Below, one piece after another: positions 43,359 to 55,800 of a DNA stretch of 64,000 bases. Source of the stretch: Psychrobacter sp. JCM 18900. Its GTDB lineage: Bacteria; Pseudomonadota; Gammaproteobacteria; Pseudomonadales; Moraxellaceae. Position 1 is the stretch's first letter, and the number at the start of each line of letters is the position of its first letter. The notes beneath the pieces are model-generated. The model did no database searches. It was not told the DNA's origin and saw only the letters and a program-made list of their open reading frames with translations. The translations under genes were made by a program, and so were the position numbers. Where the stretch lies: positions 1 through 64,000 of the forward strand of contig NZ_CAJHBL010000005.1 of assembly GCF_904846625.1 (NCBI RefSeq), given 5' to 3'.

Positions 43359-45926
43359 ATGGCGAACTCAAAAAAATTAGAAGAAAAAACAAGTAAAACA
43401 AACACAGTGAGAAATGCCCTTTATAACCCTGATCAAGACAATATTCAGGTCAGAGGCGCACGTGTACATAACTTAAAGAACGTTGATGTTGATTTACCTC
43501 GCAATGCATTAGTGGTCTTCACCGGTATCTCCGGCTCAGGGAAGTCGTCATTAGCATTTGGTACGTTGTTTGCCGAGTCACAACGCCGCTATCTTGATTC
43601 GGTATCCCCTTATGCGAGACGGCTGATCGATCAGGTTGATGAGCCAGATGTTGATTCTATAGAAGGGTTACCACCAGCAGTCGCCTTGCAGCAGAAGCGA
43701 GGTACGCCTTCAGTGCGCTCGTCCGTGGGTAGCGTGACGACGATATCTAATGGTCTGCGCATGCTGTACTCACGCGCAGGGGAGTATCCTGCCGATCTAG
43801 AGATTCTATACGCAGATGCATTTTCTCCCAATACGCCAGACGGTGCTTGTCCGACTTGCTCAGGTATCGGCCGTGTCTTTGAGGTCACTGAAGAGCTGCT
43901 GGTGCCAGACAATACCAAGACCATCCGTGAGCGGGCAATTGCAGCTTGGCCACCAGCATGGCAAGGTCAAAACCTCAGCCGTATATTGACTACATTAGGC
44001 TATGATATCGATAAACCATGGCACACACTGCCGAAAAAGACGCGTGATTGGATTTTGTTTACAGATGATACGCCAACAGTACCTGTCTATCCTGAATACA
44101 ACATTGAGCAAACGCGTGATGCGATAGAAAAAGGCGAAAAGCCAAACTATATGGGTACTTTTACCAGTGCCAAAAACTTCATCTTGCACTCTTTTGCCAC
44201 CACTCAGAGCCCGCGTACCAAAAAACGTGTCTCGCAGTTTATGCAGATATCTGAGTGTCCTGAATGTCACGGTAAAAAACTAAAGAAAGAATCGCTATCG
44301 GTTAAGTTTGCAGGACTCGATATCGGTGAGCTATCACAGTTAACACTGACTGAAATGGCACAAAAACTGGAAACAACCGCTCGTACCAAGGTAGCCGATA
44401 ACACACCAAACCGCGAAAAAGCCATCGTTGCCCAGCGTATCGCCAGTGATATTCTCTCTCGTGTTGAAGCGCTGACAAGGTTAGGGTTAGGATATCTCTC
44501 ACTTGAGCGTACCACACCGACACTCTCTCCTGGTGAATTACAGCGATTACGATTGGCCACTCAAATTCGCTCGCAGCTATTTGGCGTGGTGTATGTCCTT
44601 GATGAGCCATCGTCTGGTCTGCATCCTGCTGATACTCAAGCATTGCTAGGGGCATTGGATGAGCTAATCGCAGCTGGGAATTCAGTGTTTGTTGTTGAGC
44701 ATGATGTTAGTGTCATCAGACATGCTGATTGGATAGTCGATGTCGGGCCAAAGGCAGGCACGCATGGTGGCGAGATTGTCTATAGTGGCCCTGTAGATGG
44801 ACTTCGTAAAGTTACGCAGTCGCATACTGGTCAATATCTATTTGCCAATGCTACGTCTAACGCACAGTCAAAATCTAGTACAAGGCAGCCGACAAATTGG
44901 CTCAAGCTTGCCAACATTGAGCGAAATAACATCACAGGATTAGACGTTGATTTTCCGCTTGGGGTGATGACCAGCGTCACAGGGGTCTCGGGCTCAGGAA
45001 AATCAAGCCTTGTCAGTCAAGCATTGGTAGAGCTTATCAATGAAGCATTGGGTCAAAAGACAGTCACAGAAGCGCCTATTGGTGAAGCGGATTTGTTAGA
45101 GCAAGAGCTTGAGTCAGTAACTGGCGGTGAAATTGTCGCTGGCATGGAGCATGTCCGCCGTCTTATTAATATCAATCAAAAAGCAATTGGGCGTACACCG
45201 CGCTCCAACTTGGCAACCTATACGGGTCTGTTTGATGATGTGCGGAAGATTTTTGCGGCGACTAAGCAAGCAAAATCTCATGGCTATGATGCTGGCAGAT
45301 TCTCCTTTAACACGACCAAAGGCCGCTGCCCAAATTGCGAAGGCTTAGGGTTTGTCAGCGTTGAGCTGTTGTTTCTACCAAGCGTTTATGCACCTTGTCA
45401 GGTATGTCATGGCCAACGCTATGACGAGGAAACGCTAGCAATCACTTATCGAGACAAAAACATCGCTGAAGTATTAAACTTAACGGTTGAAGCGGCTCAT
45501 GAGTTTTTTGTTGATGAAGCACCTATTTTGCGTGCATTAGAGGCATTGCTACAAGTTGGACTTGGTTACTTACGTCTGGGTCAGCCTGCCACCGAATTGT
45601 CGGGTGGCGAAGCACAGCGTATTAAACTTGCCACCGAGCTGCAGCGTGTGCAACGAGGCGACACGCTATACATCTTAGATGAACCAACCACAGGCCTACA
45701 CCCTGCTGATGTGTCTATGCTTATGACGCAGTTAAATGGTCTCGTCGCTGCGGGCAATACCGTTATTATGGTTGAACATGATATGCAGGTGGCGAGCAAT
45801 AGTGACTGGATCATTGATATCGGACCAGGGGCAGGGGATGCGGGCGGGGTAATCGTCGCTCAAGGTACGCCATATGACGTTGCCCAATCAAAAGACAGTC
45901 GTACTGCAGCGTTTTTATTGGTGTAA
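43359..45926 (+). CDS. UvrA2-like ABC ATPase (UvrA paralogue without UvrB-binding domain)
   Basis: An 855-aa UvrA-family protein with two ABC modules: G56-ISGSGKS-S64 and [12 protein letters not shown] for the Walker A sites, [13 protein letters not shown] (first signature, Pro replacing Gly) and [13 protein letters not shown] (second), [13 protein letters not shown] and [13 protein letters not shown]. Zinc modules include [20 protein letters not shown] and [10 protein letters not shown]...CQVCHGQRY. The chain goes straight from [20 protein letters not shown] to the CPTC zinc part, so the UvrB-binding insertion of housekeeping UvrA is missing. This defines the UvrA2/DrrC-like class, linked to tolerance of DNA-damaging compounds. 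A long 23-residue Lys/Thr-rich start precedes the fold. Confidence 0.9.
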   Translation: MANSKKLEEKTSKTNTVRNALYNPDQDNIQVRGARVHNLKNVDVDLPRNALVVFTGISGSGKSSLAFGTLFAESQRRYLDSVSPYARRLIDQVDEPDVDSIEGLPPAVALQQKRGTPSVRSSVGSVTTISNGLRMLYSRAGEYPADLEILYADAFSPNTPDGACPTCSGIGRVFEVTEELLVPDNTKTIRERAIAAWPPAWQGQNLSRILTTLGYDIDKPWHTLPKKTRDWILFTDDTPTVPVYPEYNIEQTRDAIEKGEKPNYMGTFTSAKNFILHSFATTQSPRTKKRVSQFMQISECPECHGKKLKKESLSVKFAGLDIGELSQLTLTEMAQKLETTARTKVADNTPNREKAIVAQRIASDILSRVEALTRLGLGYLSLERTTPTLSPGELQRLRLATQIRSQLFGVVYVLDEPSSGLHPADTQALLGALDELIAAGNSVFVVEHDVSVIRHADWIVDVGPKAGTHGGEIVYSGPVDGLRKVTQSHTGQYLFANATSNAQSKSSTRQPTNWLKLANIERNNITGLDVDFPLGVMTSVTGVSGSGKSSLVSQALVELINEALGQKTVTEAPIGEADLLEQELESVTGGEIVAGMEHVRRLININQKAIGRTPRSNLATYTGLFDDVRKIFAATKQAKSHGYDAGRFSFNTTKGRCPNCEGLGFVSVELLFLPSVYAPCQVCHGQRYDEETLAITYRDKNIAEVLNLTVEAAHEFFVDEAPILRALEALLQVGLGYLRLGQPATELSGGEAQRIKLATELQRVQRGDTLYILDEPTTGLHPADVSMLMTQLNGLVAAGNTVIMVEHDMQVASNSDWIIDIGPGAGDAGGVIVAQGTPYDVAQSKDSRTAAFLLV

Positions 45927-45974
45927 TGGCGCTATATTTACATCAGTACATGTTACTGATGTAAAAATGAGTAT

Positions 45975-46148
45975 TAGGGCGTGTCCTCAATTCAATCGAT
46001 AGTTATCTAAATGGGTTAAAAATGGCTAAATCTTGCCAAACGGCGTCAAATAGCTGACTAATATCTCGATATTATCTGCGCTATTTTCCTTGTTTGACTG
46101 CCATTTATCTCATTTTTATCACCATTTTTAAAATGAGGACACGCCCTA
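45975..46148. mobile_element. MITE, 170 bp, 13-bp TIRs, TA flanks (IS5-like ends)
   Basis: The ends gggcgtgtcctca (45977-45989) and tgaggacacgccc (46134-46146) are perfect 13-bp inverted repeats, each flanked outside by TA, a likely 2-bp target duplication. The 144-bp interior is AT-rich and has no reading frame for a transposase. GGG-type ends and TA targets suit the IS5 superfamily (IS427 group), so it was probably moved by an IS5-like transposase in trans. It lies between the UvrA2 and reverse transcriptase genes, 49 bp after the latter's stop. Confidence 0.85.
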
Positions 46149-46197
46149 GAAATAGAATTTTTCTAATACTCGTTTTTTTATAAATATAAATAAATAT

Positions 46198-47637
46198 CTA
46201 TGCAGGTGTCTCTTGCTGCACTTGTAAACGTTCAATTCTAGCTAGATAACTGTGTCCTAGCTCTGGCTCTGCCGAGGCTATCCAAGCGGCATATCCTGAC
46301 AACGTATTTAAAGTCTCATCAGCGCGTAATGTGCCGCCTGACTCTAAGTTATGAACGGCTGCTCGTAACATTTTTTTGATTTGACGAGATACCCTAGGTA
46401 CGCCTTGTCCATTGACCACCATGCCTGTCACTTGTTGCTGGTTGCCTTTACGAATCACGCGCGTTTTATCATTATTTAATGCAAAACCTTCTTCACGTAA
46501 TATTTTATGGACTGAGCCGAGCAGTTGCCCGATCAGCTTGTTGTGCTGCGTATCGGCTTGTTTTTTTGCGGTGCTGGTCGTGGCTTTAATCGTTGTTTTA
46601 GCCTTCGATTTGGGTTTGGTGTCTTCAATAGCGGGCACACTAAAGGTCAAGTCATCGGCATAACGGCTATAACGTAGGCCCAACTTTTCTGCCAATCCTG
46701 TCAAGCGTCGATCCAGATTTAGGCAAACGATGTTCGTTAATGCCGGGCTGGTCGGCGCGCCTTGTGGCAAGGCTCTATCGCCTAATGCCACATAGTAGGT
46801 AACGCCATCTTGCTGCACCACCTGTCTGGGCGACTCTGTACAGAGTAATGCCAGTAATGTCGCAATTTGTTCTGGGTAGCCAGCATGACGAAAGACCCCT
46901 TTGACACGGCGCCAGCTCACGCTAGGAAAGAAATCTTTGACATCTAGCTTAATAAGCAGCTCACTATTGCTATGTACTGCCGCGTTGGTCACGATGGATT
47001 TTCCGCGTACAAAGCCATGGGCGGCACCATGCGTCGTTAAGTTATTCAAAATATTATGCAAAATCCAGCGTTGTACAAACTTCAAACGTGGTCTCGGCGA
47101 CCATATTTGACGTGCTGTCCCATTTCGTTTGGCAATAGTAAAATGCGAATAAGACAGATTGGTAGCGACCTCTCTTTGATAGCACAACCCTTTTAATTGC
47201 GGGATGCTAAGGTTCACCGCTTCTGCTAGTTCACTGTGTTTACTTAACAGCGGTAGTTTGTTTTCAATCAGTCGATTGGCCGCGTCTTTTACGTCCCACT
47301 TATCGGTACTGGTATCGTCCGTCCAATATACATGACGACCAAGATAAACCATGTGATGCGCTTTGTATGCTTGCCAAGCAGCTTTTTTGAGACTTTTTTC
47401 TTCAGCTGCTTCCTTTTTTAAGGCTTTCTTATAGCGCTCACGTTCTTTTGGGCTCATGTTATCGACAGGCTGACGATCGACCATAAAGCCTTGGCTGACC
47501 AGCTGCTGCTGTACGTATTGGTAACGGCCGCCTGCCAGCTCAATCTCTTGCCATAATTGTTGCCACTGACGCTCAAAAGGAGTGGGTGCTGGCTCAGGAC
47601 TGATGTAATCGTTATGGTTGGCTGTGTGTGTGGTCAT
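46198..47637 (-). CDS. Retron reverse transcriptase
   Basis: A 479-aa reverse transcriptase with retron signatures: N218-AAVH (the NAxxH motif of region X), LIKLDVKDFFPSVSW (RT2/3), ALPQGAPTSPALTNI (RT4), Y326-ADD (catalytic centre) and V403-TG of the VTG motif in region Y used for msr recognition. Between YADDLTFS and the next motif lies a Lys/Thr/Ser-rich, probably disordered insertion of about 30 residues (KPKSKAKTTIKATTS...). N-terminal residues 1-150 are a helical extension before the polymerase core. It starts 3 nt after the SWIM gene stop with an aaggga site inside that gene, so translation is coupled. It should make branched msDNA from the RNA encoded at 61192-61435. Confidence 0.93.
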   Translation of the reverse strand: MTTHTANHNDYISPEPAPTPFERQWQQLWQEIELAGGRYQYVQQQLVSQGFMVDRQPVDNMSPKERERYKKALKKEAAEEKSLKKAAWQAYKAHHMVYLGRHVYWTDDTSTDKWDVKDAANRLIENKLPLLSKHSELAEAVNLSIPQLKGLCYQREVATNLSYSHFTIAKRNGTARQIWSPRPRLKFVQRWILHNILNNLTTHGAAHGFVRGKSIVTNAAVHSNSELLIKLDVKDFFPSVSWRRVKGVFRHAGYPEQIATLLALLCTESPRQVVQQDGVTYYVALGDRALPQGAPTSPALTNIVCLNLDRRLTGLAEKLGLRYSRYADDLTFSVPAIEDTKPKSKAKTTIKATTSTAKKQADTQHNKLIGQLLGSVHKILREEGFALNNDKTRVIRKGNQQQVTGMVVNGQGVPRVSRQIKKMLRAAVHNLESGGTLRADETLNTLSGYAAWIASAEPELGHSYLARIERLQVQQETPA

Positions 47638-47640
47638 ACA

Positions 47641-49896
47641 TTACATCCCTTGGTTTTCGATAAAGCCTTTGGCTTCAAATCTGGCAATATGTTGTAAATA
47701 AGCGGCTTTGGCTTGAGCAGGTTGGTTAAACACCAGTTGCTGGCGTGTATCCTCATTACCTGTAGTTTGTTCAATGGTGATTTTTTTATGGGCAATGGTG
47801 ATGTAGACATACGCAATAGAGGTTTCTTGCGCTGCTAAAGTCTGTGGTTTGTTGTTTGCAGTCTCATGTGAGTGGGTCACTGGTTGAGTTAAGGCTGTCA
47901 AATCAAGCGTCATTTCAGAAGGTAATGCCTTCAACGAGTTGTTGGCTGCTTTTGTTGGCACGCTTTCTTGATTACTCATCGTCTTATTAACGCGTTTACT
48001 CAAGACACGAGTGTCATGCCAGCTGTCATTACTGGCGTTATTCGGGTCATATTGATTGTACCTAAGACGCAGCGCGATAAGATGCGCACACACACCATGA
48101 GTGAGACGATGTTGTAGATACTGCGGGCAGCTACATTCTGCTTTGGTCACCAGTCCTTCGTCGCCCAATTGCAGCTGACTGTGGTAAGTACGTCTGTCTT
48201 CTTCGACATGGATATCTGCACGGATGGTAATGCCTTTGACAGCAACAGTCTCAACCGAAAAATTCTGTACACCATCGGCACGACTTAATAAATCAAAGGC
48301 CTGTTTTTCTGCCTCATTGTGATAAGCAAACTGCGCCATCTCAAGCGGTGCTTGGGTCAATGGTCTGTAATGATACAGCTGCGTCGCCACATCATAGCGA
48401 ATCAAGCCCTGCTGAGTACCTGATAACAACCATTGCTGCACTTGCTGATTAGACACTGATGCAGGATCTAATGACGTATCTGCTGATAGCAACTTTACCA
48501 AGTCTTCTAGATTGCTGGGGGTATTTGCCAGCGTGGTCATCAATACAGACAGGCCGTTATTGTCATCGCTATTATCATCATTGCGAGCATTTAAGGTTGC
48601 TTTACCACTGCCTGATAACCCTTCACTAGCAGCTAATGTATTATGCAATGGGCGCTTGGGCAATAATAAGTCAAAGTTTAATGACTGTGACCAGTTGGCT
48701 TGGCTAAAGCCTGTCATGGCAAAGGTGAAGTGAAATCCTTTGCCCGTCACGGTCCAATAGCTTGGCATGCCTTGACCCAATAAAGAGACGGAAACACTAT
48801 CAGCATGCGGCAACAGTCGTTTTAATAGGCTGAGACGACGACGACCCCATAAGCGAATCAGTTTGGCCTGTTGGCCTTGATAAGGTGTCTGCTGTTGGCT
48901 GACTTGGCTGGTGACAGTGATATCAAATGGCTCAAGTACAATAATCGGTAATTGCTGTGGTCTGAGTTCAATCAGCAGTCCGCGGCGCTTGCCTTTGATA
49001 TCAGCATGCATGCGCAGCTCAAACAGCACGTTATAGAGCGCAATAGGATCAAGGTGAATGGTGTCTTGCGGCAATTGATGTGCAGACTGTACTTGTAGCA
49101 GTGCTCTGATCCAGCTTTTGGGTACATTGATGCGCTTTTCTATGATCTGTTTTTTTACGGTGGGTGCGGTGAATGCACTATCAGTACCTGTACTGTTTGC
49201 CTCGTCATTATCAGCCTCTGGCATGGTTTCGAGTAACTGTAAGCCGACCGCTTCATGACCAATGTCTAATACCGTCTGTTGATGGTCTCGAATTTGCTGA
49301 ATACCGTCAAACAAAGCCGTACTATAATCAATGCTCGTGGTACCAAGGGTAGCTTCGGCACTTTGCTCAAAAAGCGCATTGGTCAATGTCAGTTGAGCAT
49401 AGCAGCCTTCATCACGGCTAAATACCTCAAAGCTGACACCCTGCTCATGCACCTGAATAATCGGGTCCAAAATACAAAAAGCCAGTGGGTCATTGTCGAA
49501 CAACCACGTGAAATAATCACGCTGCGCAGTAAATAGGTTCTTATTGCTGCTGGCACGGCGCATCTGCATAAATACCGTGTACGCTGAGCGGTCTTTTGGC
49601 ACATAACGGTAGTCACTACTGACCACATCAAACAGCGCTAGCAAACTGTCACGAAAGACAAGGGGAGACTTGACCTTACCGTGGAAGTTAACCTCCGACC
49701 GATTCAGCTGAGCAAATAGTGCCACATGCTGAGTGTGTTCGGTCGTTTGCGCCTCCAACAATGAGTCTGACGATTCGTTAACTTGACTGATTTGGCTAGG
49801 GGCGGCGTAGTCCAACTGCATCATCAGGCCATCAGTGTTGGCTACTACTTCTGACTCTATTTCTGATGCTTGGTCTAATTGATTGTCTATAGTCAT
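47641..49896 (-). CDS. Winged-helix/SWIM zinc-finger protein of the retron operon
   Basis: A 751-aa protein. About residues 585-605 form a SWIM zinc finger: CSC-PQYLQHRLTHGV-CAH (CxC...CxH). Just before it, VQQWLLSGTQQGLIRYDVATQLYHYRPL looks like a winged helix, giving a WH-SWIM arrangement. The N-terminal 480 residues are a mixed alpha/beta region that I do not recognise. After the SWIM motif there is a low-complexity stretch and a short C-terminal basic domain (YVYITIAHKKITIEQTTG, QPAQAKAAYLQHIARFEAKG) resembling a WGR-like fold, which is uncertain. It overlaps the preceding gene by ATGA (49893-49896) and has a strong aaggaga site. SWIM domains usually bind DNA or proteins. Confidence 0.85.
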   Translation of the reverse strand: MTIDNQLDQASEIESEVVANTDGLMMQLDYAAPSQISQVNESSDSLLEAQTTEHTQHVALFAQLNRSEVNFHGKVKSPLVFRDSLLALFDVVSSDYRYVPKDRSAYTVFMQMRRASSNKNLFTAQRDYFTWLFDNDPLAFCILDPIIQVHEQGVSFEVFSRDEGCYAQLTLTNALFEQSAEATLGTTSIDYSTALFDGIQQIRDHQQTVLDIGHEAVGLQLLETMPEADNDEANSTGTDSAFTAPTVKKQIIEKRINVPKSWIRALLQVQSAHQLPQDTIHLDPIALYNVLFELRMHADIKGKRRGLLIELRPQQLPIIVLEPFDITVTSQVSQQQTPYQGQQAKLIRLWGRRRLSLLKRLLPHADSVSVSLLGQGMPSYWTVTGKGFHFTFAMTGFSQANWSQSLNFDLLLPKRPLHNTLAASEGLSGSGKATLNARNDDNSDDNNGLSVLMTTLANTPSNLEDLVKLLSADTSLDPASVSNQQVQQWLLSGTQQGLIRYDVATQLYHYRPLTQAPLEMAQFAYHNEAEKQAFDLLSRADGVQNFSVETVAVKGITIRADIHVEEDRRTYHSQLQLGDEGLVTKAECSCPQYLQHRLTHGVCAHLIALRLRYNQYDPNNASNDSWHDTRVLSKRVNKTMSNQESVPTKAANNSLKALPSEMTLDLTALTQPVTHSHETANNKPQTLAAQETSIAYVYITIAHKKITIEQTTGNEDTRQQLVFNQPAQAKAAYLQHIARFEAKGFIENQGM

Positions 49897-52800
49897 TGAC
49901 TGTCTCCTTCACCCTGATTGCTTTTTTGATTGCTTTTTTGACTATATGCCAACGGACGCTTTTGCTGTGCTCGTATCATGGCACGTTGCCAGCGGCGTAG
50001 TACTTTATAAGCAAGCTTCTGAATGTCTGAGTTTTCATGTGCCATAAGCGTCGTCAGCCACTGTTCAATATTTGGATCATGTAGCTGCCCAAGCGCTTCG
50101 ATAGCACGGATACGAACCGTCAGCTCCATGTTGTCATTATTTGCACAATGATAGAGTGCATCAGCGTCTTTTGCTCTGATCCACTGTAGCAGCTGTTGAT
50201 TGATTGGTATCTCGGTAGACGAGCCCTTATGTTTGAGCGCATTCTTTACTACCGTTATTATGGATTTTTGGGTAGATGTATCGCTTTGTTCAATACGAGT
50301 TAGTAGCGTTGATAGTAAGGTTCGGTTGTCATAAGTGAGCGGTGATGGAACCGTAGTTGATATGCTGCTCAACGTTGGCACGATGCTTGATAGCATCTTA
50401 TCTTCAGCGACAGGTCTGGCCAGTAGTGCCAATAGCGCTTGCTGCCACCAATCACTAACAGTAGTAGAGAGTAACGGAACGGAAGTGATGGTCAATGGTT
50501 GACGAGAATCATTGAGCCAATCAAGCATTGCCGCGATTTGCTTAGTAGCCGCTTTATCGACAGTTCCTTTGGCAGTTGTAATGGACACATGACGCATGAT
50601 TAGCCAAACCAGTTGTCTGATGGTACCACCCACTTGCTCAACCATGCTAATCCACTGACTATTGCTGATAGTAGTTGGACTGCGGCTGATGGTGTCGATA
50701 AGCGTATGCCATTGCTCGCTTGCAGTGTCAAAACGCTGCTGCAACGTCGCAACCATCTCTTTATCAATATAGTTGGTCGGATATTGGGTCAGATAGCACA
50801 GTCCAATATGCTGTGTCAGTGTGTTACTACTGCTAATCAATGCGGTAAGCTGCGATTTTGGCATGTCTTGCTTGGCCATAATGGCATTTTGCAGTGCCAT
50901 CAAGTTGTCAGCTGGCAAGTGCGCGCCATGCTGGGTGATAAATGCTGCCAGCTCATTGATGCTGCTATTATCAATGATACGCTTTAGACTCAAACGCTCA
51001 GTCTCTTCTATAAAGTTATCATTATGGCTTTGAATGGCTGCCCAATCATAAGGATAAACCTGCGATGCGAGGCTGCCCCAGGTTTTCTGTGCCGCCGTAT
51101 AAGCCACCATGAGCACATCACGATCTAGGTTGTTTTGCTTTAAAATATCTAATATTAATGCTTTATTGGCATCGTTATTATTCATCTGCAGTAGCCATAC
51201 CGCATGCCTTTGTGGACGGAAGAATATGGCTTTATCGATATGAGTGCGGATATAGCTGCGGATTTGTTCCCAAGCAGGCGTTGTGTTGAGCCAGCGTAGT
51301 CCATTTAACCAATGGACAATGGCGGGATTGGTGAAATGGACTGCGGGGTCTGACAAGTGCGATTTTAATAGCTCAAAAATATGCGGACTATGCTCAAAGT
51401 CACCACCTTGTGCAAGGCGACCTAAGGCTTCACTGGCCACGTCTTGTAAGTAGTGCTCGTCGTCCTCGGCCAGTTTGATTAACTTATCATAGGCTTTGTA
51501 TAAGGTATGAACCTGTAAGTTTTTATCAGCGTTGTCCGCAGGCGAGCTAGCATTAGGCGAGTCAGCATTTTGATTGTTATTGCTGCCTAGTAGTTCGCCA
51601 ATGGCTAACACACTGCAGCTGCGGAACTCAGCATCAGGGTTGTAATCGATCGTGGCCATCAAGATATTGACCCCATCAGCATGACCGCATTTAGCGAGTC
51701 CTTCAGCCGCGGCAAATTGCACATCGGCGTCTTTATTACGCAGGGCATTTTGTAATGAGGCAATGCTGCCGTGTCGTCTTTTGGCACGATATGCCAGTGC
51801 CTCAACCAACTTAAAGGTATGGTTGGCTGGCATTTGCTCGTAAGCAAGTGCTAAAGCAGTATCAATGCGCGAGGATAAATCGCTGTCGCCCGATTGTACC
51901 CATGCCAGTGACGGTAATAGCTGTGCGGCAAGCGCATAATCACTATGATTCATAAGCGTAGTAAACAGCGATAACAAGACTTGCGAGTCTCTAGGGTGCT
52001 GACGTTGTAACCAGCGCGTGTCTTCACGCTCCTCCAAATAGTCCTCGATATTTTGATCGTAACCGCTGATTTTTACTAAGGTATCAAATAAATATTTACG
52101 CTCTTCTTTATTTTTTTGCGGCGTGTGCTCAAACAGACTTTCTAAACGCTGTAGTAATGGCGCCACGAGATTCGTGTTACGTAGGTCAGCGATATCCCAA
52201 TAAATAAACTGCTTAGGTTTGTTGATATGTGGATCATCAAGTAAGGCTAATAATCGTAAGTGCGCTTCATTGGCGACCTGTTCAGCAGTCGCAGTATCAA
52301 AGCTGCTCTTTAAATGCCCCTCTAAAGTGTTCTTATTGATGAATTGGTACGACGTGAGTGCGTCGACAAGCAGCTGCCAGCTACGATATCTCTCATTACT
52401 GGACTGAGCGTCTTCAGCAAAATCAAACAAGTCATCAAATAGCGTGCTGTCCGCAAAGAGTACGTCATGAAACTCGACCAGTTGACTCAGTGCTTGATAT
52501 TTTGCATTCCAATCATCACTCTTCACAGCATGCAGCAAAAACGTCAGTTTGTCTTGGCGCTGCACTGACGGTGATTGACTGTTTGCAAAGGGCGTGACAA
52601 TGACTTGTTTCCATTCAGCAACGATCTGAGGCAGTAGCGACTGACAATAGGTCTGTAGCCCAAGTAAGCTAGCAGGCAGATGGCCTAGTCGGTCTTTTAG
52701 CAGCTGATAGGTCTCTTCTGCTAAGGTGTGATTATTGGTTTTTAACAAATCAATGAGTTGTTGATCAGCGCTACTACTGACAGTAGCTGTATCCGATGCT

Positions 52801-55800
52801 TTGCTTTGCTGCTGTACGGCATTGTTATTTACGGTATCTAGCAATAGATCCAAGCCGCGTTTGACCATATCACGGTAGGGCGTGCTCATGGCATAGTCAG
52901 CCAGTTTTTTGGCAGGCATGTTTAGCTTATACAAGCATGCCCAAGCCAGCTCACGAGTGTCAAAACTACTGTGGTTGAGTAATGGTAACAACACGCGACT
53001 GGTACTGTCTCGCCAGTCCTCATCGTTATTAGTATCAAACGCCGATGATTGAGTAGCAAGCCACATTAGACCTCGAATGGCTTGGTCTGTGGTGCTGCTA
53101 TTAGCATAATAATCATCGCCTGCGCGTATGACGCCAATCCAAGCGCCAAAAGCAAGGGACTGGTATGGATAATGCACCTCAGAACTGTCTTGTTTGTCAG
53201 TAGGAGAGCTATCGCCTGCCATATTAACGGTGGCCGTAACTGGGTGAGCACTTAACAATGCCTGCAAACTGCGTTGCCATTTTTGTAATGTCTCAAAAAC
53301 ATCGTCCTCATCATCATAGTAGTCATGGGCGAGTAATTCAGATAAGTGGCAAATGACACTAATGGTTTGCGCGCGTACCAATGGCTGCTGATGTCGACTG
53401 AGGTTGGTGAGCTGTTGTAAATTTTCGGTACTGACGGTTGTCAGAATACTTGCTCGGATAGAGGCCTTATTATTCGACTGTCCTTTAACACCACCTTTAT
53501 CTGCCGTGTTTGGCATGGCATCCATCATCATCGTGATGACTTCAGAGTGAGAAGATAAAACACTGCTTAATTGACGTGACAAGTAATCACTTAGGTACTG
53601 CCACGCTGACGATAGTGCTTGCTGGTTATTAGGGTGTTGTACGTCATTCGGGTAACGAGCGAGTATATTGGCATAGACTACTGCCGTGTCATTATCGGCA
53701 AAGCTTAGGGCTTCTATCAGTCGGTTGGGTCGATCAATGTTAGAGGCGTCTGTTTTAGCAGCTTGCCAGCCATTCTGTAAGTCATTAAATATCAATAACA
53801 GTCTGGCTGCTACTGTATAGGACTCTGACTCAAACAAAGGCTGTAATTGCCGTGCATGTGTAATACCTAAACCGTGCTGCGCTTGTAGCCAATGCGTAGG
53901 TGTCATCGGTGCAACAAGCGTACTAAGATTGTCTGTATTGTCTCTCATGTTATGAGTAAGGAAGTATTGCCCGCGAGCATCACCCAAAATAGCCAAACAC
54001 AAACTGGCTGATTGATTGATAATGTCGCGCTCATCTTTTTGCCATTTCACCAGTAGATCAATGTCCTCAAGAGAAACTATCTGCGTCATCTTTGGTGCAA
54101 GAGGTTTAAAATCAGCATCAGGGTGGTGTAGATATTTAGCATACCAACCTAGTGCATCATGCTTTGATGGGTATGCCAATTTAGACAAGCCAGATAGCGC
54201 TTGGCTTACATGACTGTGCCACTGGGTATAGCTGTCACTTTTCTTGCCTTGAGAGGGCATAGGCAGTTCTAGATAATGTTTAAAGACTTGGTACGCTTGT
54301 TCATCACTCCGCTGTGCCTGTTCTTCGTCAGCATATAAGCGAGATTGGCTGGCAAGTAGTTGAGCGACTGTTAGCTGTATATCAGGGTAAGGGCTGTTGA
54401 GGGCAGCGGTAATCAATGCTTCGTGTTGATTCGGTTGATCATCGGTGCCGTTTTTATTCGCTAAAATAGTAAGCTGTAAGTCTGTCAGCGCCAAAGCAAC
54501 CGTTAAGGCTTGCTTGCGCAGCTCAATACTGTCATCAGCGAACATAGCCACTAGAGCTGGCATCAGTTGTGTCAGCTGAGTCGTATTGGCTTTGGCTTGC
54601 ACTGTCGTAAGGGCCAGTTGCTTGGTATCAGCATAAGGGCTGGCAAGCGCGTTCAGCATGACATCAGCAAACCCTAAATGTTTACTTTGCTTAAGTGCAA
54701 TGTCAAAGGCTTGCTTACGGATAGCTGTAAACGTATCTGCGAAAAACAGGGTCAAGACGGCTTGATTGGTCTTTTGGTGGCTGGTTTCTTCAGTGTTATT
54801 GGTTTTATTTGTTTTATGTTTCGAGTTCATCGCTAGCAACAGTCGTTGCCATTCTTCTATCGCCACTTGATGCACATCTTCAAACAGGCTTTGCTGCAAT
54901 AGCTTGATAATATCAACGATAGTACTATCAGAAATATCGTCAGAAACGTTTTTAGAAATATTGTCAGATGACTGCTTAAATTGGCGGTTTAATAGAACTT
55001 TAACCACCTCTAGCCGAATACTGGTAAAAGGGTTGTTCAATGCCTGTAGCAGTATGTCTGTCATCTCTGACGACATCTGAGCGCTTTTGTCACTGCTATT
55101 ACCACTATTTGAGCTATCTGCTGCAACATGCTTTAAAAACAGTGCTAAAGACTGCTCATGAATATCTTGATGTTTAGAAGCAAAACCCGTCGCTGCCCAA
55201 GACAATGCATTGTCTGCCAACTTACCATAGGCTTGCATAGCCACTTGGCGCACGCCAGCGTCCTTATCGTCTAGTAATGTCGGTAGGACTGCTTTGGCGT
55301 CTTCTATATTTAAATGACCAAGCGCGGTGGCCACACCAGCACGGATGATGGCGCTGTCTTCATGGCTCATCAGACTAATCAGGGTGCCAAACGCCCGTTT
55401 GTCTTGTAGGCAAGCCAGTGCATAAGCTGCTCGGAAACTGATATCTTCATGACTATTGCTTAAGCTTTGTAATAAGGGCTCTAACGTGTCATTGCTTAGA
55501 TTTATAGATTCAGCAGCAGGCTTCTTGGATTTTGCCTTTTTAGCCTTACTCTTAGATGCTTGGGTACTATCTGCTTGCGAGATAAAATCTTGCGTGGATA
55601 AGGTTAAACGGATCGCCTCATCGGATTGTTTAACATTATTATTCGCCGCTGTACTACTAGCGTTATCTAGTAGCGTGCCGCGCAGTAAGCGAAAGTCATC
55701 AAAATCAGACAGGGTACGCAATGTTTGCGTGTCGCCTTGCTGTTTTAACGCCTCTATTAACTTGGGTTGAGACAGTAATGAGACATAAAACGCCGTTTGC

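Noticed and set aside
46153..46165. Terminator after the RT gene (tagaa/ttcta)
   Set aside because: Only a 5-bp A/T-rich stem, too weak to call.
50613..50987. 124-aa antisense frame inside the giant HEAT gene
   Set aside because: Shadow of the coding frame; no ribosome site and no family.
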